64,000 nt of DNA from JAWKWA01 sp041397765 (GTDB lineage Bacteria > Pseudomonadota > Alphaproteobacteria > Rhizobiales > Hyphomicrobiaceae), in contig JAWKWA010000012.1 in assembly GCA_041397765.1 (NCBI GenBank), positions 59,308-123,307 of the forward strand. The letters are read 5' to 3'. Positions 54,760 to 64,000 of this stretch are shown piece by piece. The notes under the pieces were generated by a model. The model did no database searches, had not been told where the DNA came from, and worked only from the letters and a program-made list of their open reading frames with translations. How positions within the stretch are numbered: the first letter of the stretch is position 1; each line of letters opens with the position of its first letter. Made by a program: the position numbers and the translations under genes.

Positions 54760-55636
54760 GATTGGTTCTCCGCGCCGCGATCAGCGCCTCGGCCCGCGCC
54801 GCCTCGGCCGCGAGCACCGGCCATTCGGGTATGTCGTTGTCCCATTCGATGAGCGTCGGCACCGCTCCCGCCCGGCGGATCGCACGCACGTAAAGGTCCC
54901 AGACGCGCGCGATCACCGGACGGTCATGGGCATCGACGAGGAGCGGCGCGCCAACTTCGTCGACGCTCTCGGCATGGCCCGCCAGATGGATCTCGCCGAC
55001 ATGCTCGACGGGAAAGCGGTCGATATAGTCCTCCGGCGCGAAGGCGTGGTTCGACGCCGAAACGAACACGTTGTTGACGTCGAGCAGCAGACCGCAGCCG
55101 CTTCGCCGCACGATCTCGGCGATGAAGTCGATCTCGTCCATCTCGCTGCTCTCGAAGCGGACATAGGTCGAGGGGTTCTCGAGCAGCATCCGCCGGCCGA
55201 CCGTTTCCTGCACCTCGTCGATGTGATCGACGACGCGCGCGAGCGTCTCCTTCGTATAGGGCAGCGGCAGGAGATCGTTCAGATAGGCGCCCTCGTGGCT
55301 CGACCAGGCGAGATGCTCCGAGAAGAGGCCCGGCTCGTAGCGCGAGACGAGCGCCTTCAGCCGCTGCAGATGATGGCGGTCGAGATCGCCCGCGCCACCG
55401 ATCGACAGGCCGACGCCGTGCAGCGAGATCGGAAACCGCGCGCGGATCTTCTCGAGCGTGTCGTGCGGCCGCCCGCCGGCGCCGCAATAGTTCTCCGGAT
55501 GCACCTCGAACCAGGCGACACCGGCCGCGTCCCCTGAAAGGATGTCAACGGCATGCTCGGGCTTGAACCCGACGCCCGCTCGCGCCGGGATCGTCGCGGC
55601 GACGCGCGGATGCTCGACCATTGCCGATGTGCTCAT
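54743..55636 (-). CDS. bufB: DUF692 multinuclear iron oxidase (MNIO), BufB-like
   Basis: The 297-residue TIM-barrel protein has the DUF692/MNIO pattern: AGVGFKPEHAVDIL, VAWFEVHPENYCGAGG, FPISLHGVGLSIGG, GLFSEHLAWSSHEG, MLLENPSTYVRFESSEMDEI, LLLDVNNVFVSASNH, VGEIHLAGHAES and LLVDAHDRPV. The His, Asp and Glu residues in these motifs match those that bind two or three irons. MNIO enzymes modify cysteines of ribosomal peptides, for example to thiooxazole or oxazolone groups. AAAGGGTGG precedes ATG 55636. It lies directly after a small four-Cys secreted peptide gene, its probable substrate. Confidence 0.92.
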   Translation of the reverse strand: MSTSAMVEHPRVAATIPARAGVGFKPEHAVDILSGDAAGVAWFEVHPENYCGAGGRPHDTLEKIRARFPISLHGVGLSIGGAGDLDRHHLQRLKALVSRYEPGLFSEHLAWSSHEGAYLNDLLPLPYTKETLARVVDHIDEVQETVGRRMLLENPSTYVRFESSEMDEIDFIAEIVRRSGCGLLLDVNNVFVSASNHAFAPEDYIDRFPVEHVGEIHLAGHAESVDEVGAPLLVDAHDRPVIARVWDLYVRAIRRAGAVPTLIEWDNDIPEWPVLAAEAARAEALIAARRTNHAASP

Positions 55637-55727
55637 GATCCACCCTTTGCAAAAATCGCGATCCGCCTCGCCCGGTCAGGCATCCGGACCGCGGCTTGCG
55701 CCGCGGCCCGATCGCTGTTCGAGGCCC

Positions 55728-56030
55728 TCAGGCCGGCGGGCGGCCCTCGATCGGCTCGAGGCTGCCCGTGCCGTAGGGCGTCTCGATGGTCGCGCAGGTG
55801 CCCTTCTGCACCAGCTTCCAGGCCTTCCCGTCGTAATCGACGGTGGAGGTGCCGGCGCAGCTGTTGTGGCCCTCCGCGGCGCACTCGTTCTCGGCCGCCT
55901 TGGCGATGCCGAAGCACTTCTCCATGTCGTCGGCCGCCTTCGCCTGCTCGGCCACCGACATGGCGAGCATCGCCGCGAACGCACCCGCGACTGCGAGCGC
56001 CGCCGTTCCCTTCTTCATCTTCTCGTCCAT
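55728..56030 (-). CDS. bufA: Bufferin-type (DUF2282) secreted metallophore precursor
   Basis: The 100-residue precursor has an N-terminal signal peptide (about residues 1-32, AALAVAGAFAAMLAMSVAEQ) and a mature part with exactly four cysteines at 39, 50, 58 and 79: MEKCFGIAKAAENECAAEGH, SCAGTSTVDYDGKAWKLVQK, GTC. This is the DUF2282/BufA1 pattern of bufferins, copper-protective peptides whose cysteines are modified by an MNIO enzyme. GGAGGAAGAAG precedes ATG 56030. The operon order bufA-bufB-bufC-doxX is the expected one. The modification itself and the metal are inferred from known systems. Confidence 0.88.
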   Translation of the reverse strand: MDEKMKKGTAALAVAGAFAAMLAMSVAEQAKAADDMEKCFGIAKAAENECAAEGHNSCAGTSTVDYDGKAWKLVQKGTCATIETPYGTGSLEPIEGRPPA

Positions 56031-56539
56031 TCTTCTTCCTCCATCGTCCTCTTTTTGGACGTCCTCGAATTGCCAACTCTCCGGCCCCGGACCTCCGCTG
56101 TCCGGCACAAGTCGTTTAGCTGGCCGACAAGGCGTTAGATAGGTCGATCTTGGGCTCTCGCATGGCGCCTCACGGGCCATTGAACGAATGTGAGAACAAG
56201 GCCCGGTCGCGGCATTACCGCGTGACCGGTGCGATGCTTTCCCGGCCGGCCATCCGCAAGCTTTGAAAACCGCTCGATCCCCCTGACGCAACTTTCGGCC
56301 TGCCCCTTGCCCGCCCGCGCAAACTCTGCGATAAAATAGGACAGGTTTGTTGACCTAATGGCACCCGCCCCGTCCGCGCCGTCCGGCTCGTCGGGGAGAC
56401 GGGGCTCTGTCGGTGCGAAGGAGGCAGGCGAGGCGGACCGAGCCGCAGCGTATCCCTCGCAGGCACCGCAAGAAGCGGAAACGCCGCCGGGGCCACTTGA
56501 AACCACGCCCCGGCCGGCCGAAAGAGGGGCGAGGGCGCC
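56031..56539. other. Divergent promoter region between bufA and gltB
   Basis: About 509 bases separate the two starts. A candidate sigma-70 promoter for gltB lies at 56307-56335. For the buf operon on the minus strand I see no convincing sigma-70 or ECF-type promoter. Short ORFs in this stretch have no recognisable products. Confidence 0.5.
56307..56335 (+). promoter_or_regulatory. Candidate sigma-70 promoter for gltBD
   Basis: TTGCCC at 56307-56312 and GATAAA at 56330-56335 are 17 bases apart, about 205 bases before the gltB ATG, in an AT-richer patch. Each box matches four of six consensus bases. Confidence 0.4.
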
Positions 56540-61249
<4,710 letters not shown>

Positions 61250-61496
61250 CGGGACGGATGGGCATTCCCCAACTCGACGCCGCCGACGATCCGTCCGCGA
61301 TGCCGGACCTGCGACATCAGCTTCGTGCGGCCGGTCGCGAAGGGCAACGCTGAGGATCGTCGTGTCAGGGATGTGCAGACCGGGCCGCTTCTGAGGGCTG
61401 AAAGCGGCGGCGTGCATCCCCGCCGTCACGCATACCTGTCCAGATGAGTTTCATCGTCAGCCCGCCGCCACCATGTGAACCTCAGGGAGACGACCC

Positions 61497-62918
61497 ATGG
61501 GCAAGATCACCGGCTTCCTCGAGGTCGAGCGCAAGGACCGCGACTACGCACCCGTCGAGGAGCGCATCAAGCACTGGCAGGAGTTCGTCGTGGCCGACCC
61601 CGAGCCGGTCGTGCGCCAGCAGGCCAGTCGCTGTATGGATTGCGGCATCCCGTTCTGTCACAACGGTTGCCCGGTCAACAACCAGATCCCCGACTGGAAC
61701 GACCTCGTCTATCGCGGGCACTGGGAGGAAGCCTCGCGCAACCTCCACTCGACCAACAATTTCCCCGAGATCACCGGCCGGATCTGCCCCGCCCCGTGCG
61801 AGGCCTCCTGCACGCTCAATCTCGAGGACCAGCCGGTCACCATCAAGTCGATCGAATATGCGATCGCCGAGAAGGCCTTCGAGGACGGGCTCGTCCGTCC
61901 CGAGCGCGCCGAGCGGCGGACCGGCAAGCGCGTCGGCATTGTCGGCTCGGGTCCCGCCGGCCTCGCCGCCGCCCAGCAGCTCGTCCGCGCCGGCCATGAG
62001 GTCCACGTCTTCGAGAAGAACGCCTGCCCGGGCGGATTGCTGCGCTACGGCATTCCCGACTTCAAGCTCGAGAAGACCGTGGTCGAGCGGCGCATCGCCC
62101 AGATGGAAGCCGAGGGCGTCAAGTTCCACTGCAACGTCCATGTCGGCGTGACGAAGCCGGTCCTGGCGCTGGAGAAGGAATTCGACGCCGTCCTGCTCGC
62201 CGGCGGCGCCGAGCGCCCGCGCGATCTCGACGTCCCCGGCCGCGATCTCGGCGGCATCCATCTCGCCATGAGCTTCCTGCCCCAGCAGAACCGCCGCGTC
62301 TCGGGCGAGCCGCTGTCGAAGCAGCAGACCGGCGAGATGGCGCAAGGCCTCGATGTCGTCGTCATCGGCGGCGGCGACACCGGCTCCGACTGCATCGGCA
62401 CCTCGATCCGCCAGGGCGCCCGCTCGGTCACCCAGATCGAGATCATGCCGGCCCCGCCCGAGAGCGAGGTCAAGAGCCTCACCTGGCCGCACTGGCCGAT
62501 GCGGATGCGCACCTCGACCAGCCAGGCGGAGGGCGCCAAGCGCGACTTCGCAGTGACGACCAAGCGCTTCGAGGGTCGCGACGGCCGCGTCACGGCGCTC
62601 GTCTGCGCCCGCGTCGACAGCGCCATGAAGGAGATCCCCGGCTCGGAGTTCGAGCTGAAGGCCGATCTCGTCCTGCTCGCCATGGGCTTTGTCTCGCCCC
62701 TCGCCGAGGGGATGATCGCCGATCTCGGCCTCGAGCTCGACGGCCGCAAAAATGTGCGCGCCAACGATCGCGACTATCGCACCTCGCGGCAGAAGGTGTT
62801 CGCCTGCGGCGACATGCGTCGCGGCCAGTCGCTGGTCGTGTGGGCGATCCGCGAAGGCCGCCAGGCTGCCCATGCCATCGACTTCTCGTTGATGGGGCAC
62901 ACCGACCTGCCGCGCTGA
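61497..62918 (+). CDS. gltD: Glutamate synthase small subunit
   Basis: The 473-residue beta chain takes electrons from NADPH to the large subunit. N-terminal 4Fe-4S ligands are in SRCMDCGIPFCHNGCPVNNQ and CPAPCEASCTLNLEDQP; the FAD-binding Rossmann motif is VGIVGSGPAGLAAAQQLVRA, and the NADPH-binding motif is VVVIGGGDTGSDCIGTSIRQ. The conserved FACGDMRRGQSLVVWAIREG is near the C terminus. CAGGGAGACG precedes the ATG at 61497. It is the second gene of gltBD. Confidence 0.95.
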   Translation: MGKITGFLEVERKDRDYAPVEERIKHWQEFVVADPEPVVRQQASRCMDCGIPFCHNGCPVNNQIPDWNDLVYRGHWEEASRNLHSTNNFPEITGRICPAPCEASCTLNLEDQPVTIKSIEYAIAEKAFEDGLVRPERAERRTGKRVGIVGSGPAGLAAAQQLVRAGHEVHVFEKNACPGGLLRYGIPDFKLEKTVVERRIAQMEAEGVKFHCNVHVGVTKPVLALEKEFDAVLLAGGAERPRDLDVPGRDLGGIHLAMSFLPQQNRRVSGEPLSKQQTGEMAQGLDVVVIGGGDTGSDCIGTSIRQGARSVTQIEIMPAPPESEVKSLTWPHWPMRMRTSTSQAEGAKRDFAVTTKRFEGRDGRVTALVCARVDSAMKEIPGSEFELKADLVLLAMGFVSPLAEGMIADLGLELDGRKNVRANDRDYRTSRQKVFACGDMRRGQSLVVWAIREGRQAAHAIDFSLMGHTDLPR

Positions 62919-62966
62919 GGCGGAACGAACGGCCAAGGCTCGCTTGCCCGTCGTCAGGGCCCGCCG

Positions 62967-64000
62967 TCAGGGCCCGTCGAGCACCCGGCGCAGTGCCTCA
63001 GACAGCTCGGTCAGCGAATAGGGCTTGCGCAGCAGCGCCAGCCCCTTGGCCGCATCGTTCCCGCCGGCCATCGTCTCGCCGGTGAAGCCCGAGGTGAGCA
63101 GCACCTTGACCCGAGGGTGGCTCTTGGCGAGCGCAAGGGCGAGATCGACGCCCGACATGCCGCCCGGCATCACCACGTCGCTGAAAACGATGTCGGGCAA
63201 ATGGCCCGCGCCGATCCGAGCGAGTGCCTCCCGGGCGGTCTCCGCCTCCTCGACGCGGTAGCCGAGCTCGGCGAGCCGGCGGACCGCCAGCCGGCGCACT
63301 TGCGGATTGTCCTCCACTACGAGCACCAGCTCGCCGCGCGTCGCCGCGACGCCGCTCGTCACCCCCGCCCCGCTCGCCTCGGCCGGCATCGCCGCCGCCC
63401 GCGGCAGGAAGAGATTGACCGTGGTGCCCCGCCCCGGCTCGCTGTCGATCGTGACCTGGCCACCCGACTGCCGCACGAAACCGTAGATCGTGCTGAGCCC
63501 GAGCCCGGTGCCGCGCCCGTGCTCCTTGGTGGTGAAGAAAGGCTCGAAGGCGCGCTGCAGCACCTCCGGCGTCATGCCCGTACCATTGTCCGACACCGAG
63601 AGGCGTACATAGTCGCCCGGTGGCAGGCCGGTCTCCCCCGCTCCACCGATCGGCGAATTGTGCGTGCGAATGACGAGCTTGCCCCCGCTCGGCATCGCGT
63701 CGCGCGCATTGACGGCCAGATTGACGATGGCGTTCTCGATCTCGCTCGGATCGACCTTGACCGGCCACAGATCGGGCGCCAGCACCGTCGACAGATCGAT
63801 CGGCTCGCCGATCGCCCGCCGGAGCAACTCGGTCATGCCGAGCACCTGGTCGTTGAGATCGAGCACCGCCGGATCGAGCCGCCGGCGCCGCGCGAAGGTG
63901 AGCAGCCGGCCCGTCAGTCGCGCGCCCATCTCCGCCGCCTCGATGGCCTCCGCGATCAGCTCGCGCGCCGGCCCCCCGCCGAGCCGCATGTCCATCAGCT
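62967..64000 (-). CDS. Hybrid histidine kinase with C-terminal receiver (cut by window end)
   Basis: The visible part is 344 residues and runs off the right edge, so the N terminus is missing. Present are the end of a dimerisation helix (GARLTGRLLTFARRRRLDPA), a complete HATPase domain (N-box NAIVNLAVNARDAMP, G1 SDNGTGMTP, F-box FEPFFTTKEHGRGTGLGLST with the G2 box) and a receiver domain (VVEDNPQVRR, phospho-acceptor Asp in DIVFSDVVMPGGMSGVDLAL, SGFTG, LRKPYSLTEL). This order is typical of PAS-linked hybrid kinases of alphaproteobacteria, without a separate effector. The signal is unknown. Confidence 0.9.
   Translation of the reverse strand, partial: LMDMRLGGGPARELIAEAIEAAEMGARLTGRLLTFARRRRLDPAVLDLNDQVLGMTELLRRAIGEPIDLSTVLAPDLWPVKVDPSEIENAIVNLAVNARDAMPSGGKLVIRTHNSPIGGAGETGLPPGDYVRLSVSDNGTGMTPEVLQRAFEPFFTTKEHGRGTGLGLSTIYGFVRQSGGQVTIDSEPGRGTTVNLFLPRAAAMPAEASGAGVTSGVAATRGELVLVVEDNPQVRRLAVRRLAELGYRVEEAETAREALARIGAGHLPDIVFSDVVMPGGMSGVDLALALAKSHPRVKVLLTSGFTGETMAGGNDAAKGLALLRKPYSLTELSEALRRVLDGP

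Overview
The window is a gene-dense, very GC-rich chromosomal segment of an alphaproteobacterium, most likely order Hyphomicrobiales (Rhizobiales). The evidence is the gene set: usg, a CBP3-type cytochrome c chaperone, DUF177-plsX-fabH-ihfA-merR in the usual alphaproteobacterial order, gltBD, ppdK, and an indolepyruvate oxidoreductase beta subunit with a long C-terminal extension. I see no rRNA, tRNA, CRISPR array, phage or insertion sequence. Family names come from reading the proteins; no database search was run.

Layout. 1-1.3 kb: two small membrane proteins flank a tandem array of about six 60-70 bp palindromic repeats. 1.3-5.2 kb: lutABC lactate oxidation operon and a DUF457 membrane protein. 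5.4-8.2 kb: rlmJ, a frameshifted diaminopropionate ammonia-lyase and a conserved hypothetical. 8.3-15.6 kb: ppdK-meaB-membrane permease on the minus strand, then gatB and a GNAT acetyltransferase. 15.7-20.7 kb: a secreted His/Ser/Gly/Asp repeat protein, an atypical SDR, a glyoxalase-fold protein, an orphan Cys-rich membrane protein and a patatin lipase. 20.8-31.2 kb: a catabolic region with thiolase, M20 deacylase (frameshifted near its end), amidohydrolase, acyl-CoA dehydrogenase, TauE/SafE permease and iorAB. 31.3-39.5 kb: SPFH/NfeD membrane pair, CPT-like kinase, KpsF, an outer-membrane barrel, a membrane-anchored DUF900 hydrolase, usg and a small membrane protein. 39.6-45.4 kb: corA, purA, UPF0114, a J-domain protein, DUF924, a 26-codon stand-alone small ORF with its own terminator, and bamE. 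45.6-50.4 kb: CBP3 chaperone, DUF177, plsX, fabH, ihfA, merR (envelope lipid and nucleoid housekeeping). 50.6-53.4 kb: AMP nucleosidase and ferrochelatase. 53.4-56.0 kb: a bufferin-type operon (small four-Cys secreted peptide, DUF692/MNIO enzyme, DUF2063 partner, DoxX). 56.5-62.9 kb: gltB-gltD. The right edge cuts a hybrid histidine kinase.

Most noteworthy items: the bufferin-type RiPP metallophore operon; the small ORF with an almost perfect extended Shine-Dalgarno followed by a textbook terminator; the repeat family (array at about 513-890, a solitary copy at 25031, a possible remnant at 49807); tandem 43 bp hairpin repeats behind merR; two short-run frameshifts in catabolic genes; and orphan secreted or membrane proteins. 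Most other genes are ordinary housekeeping functions.
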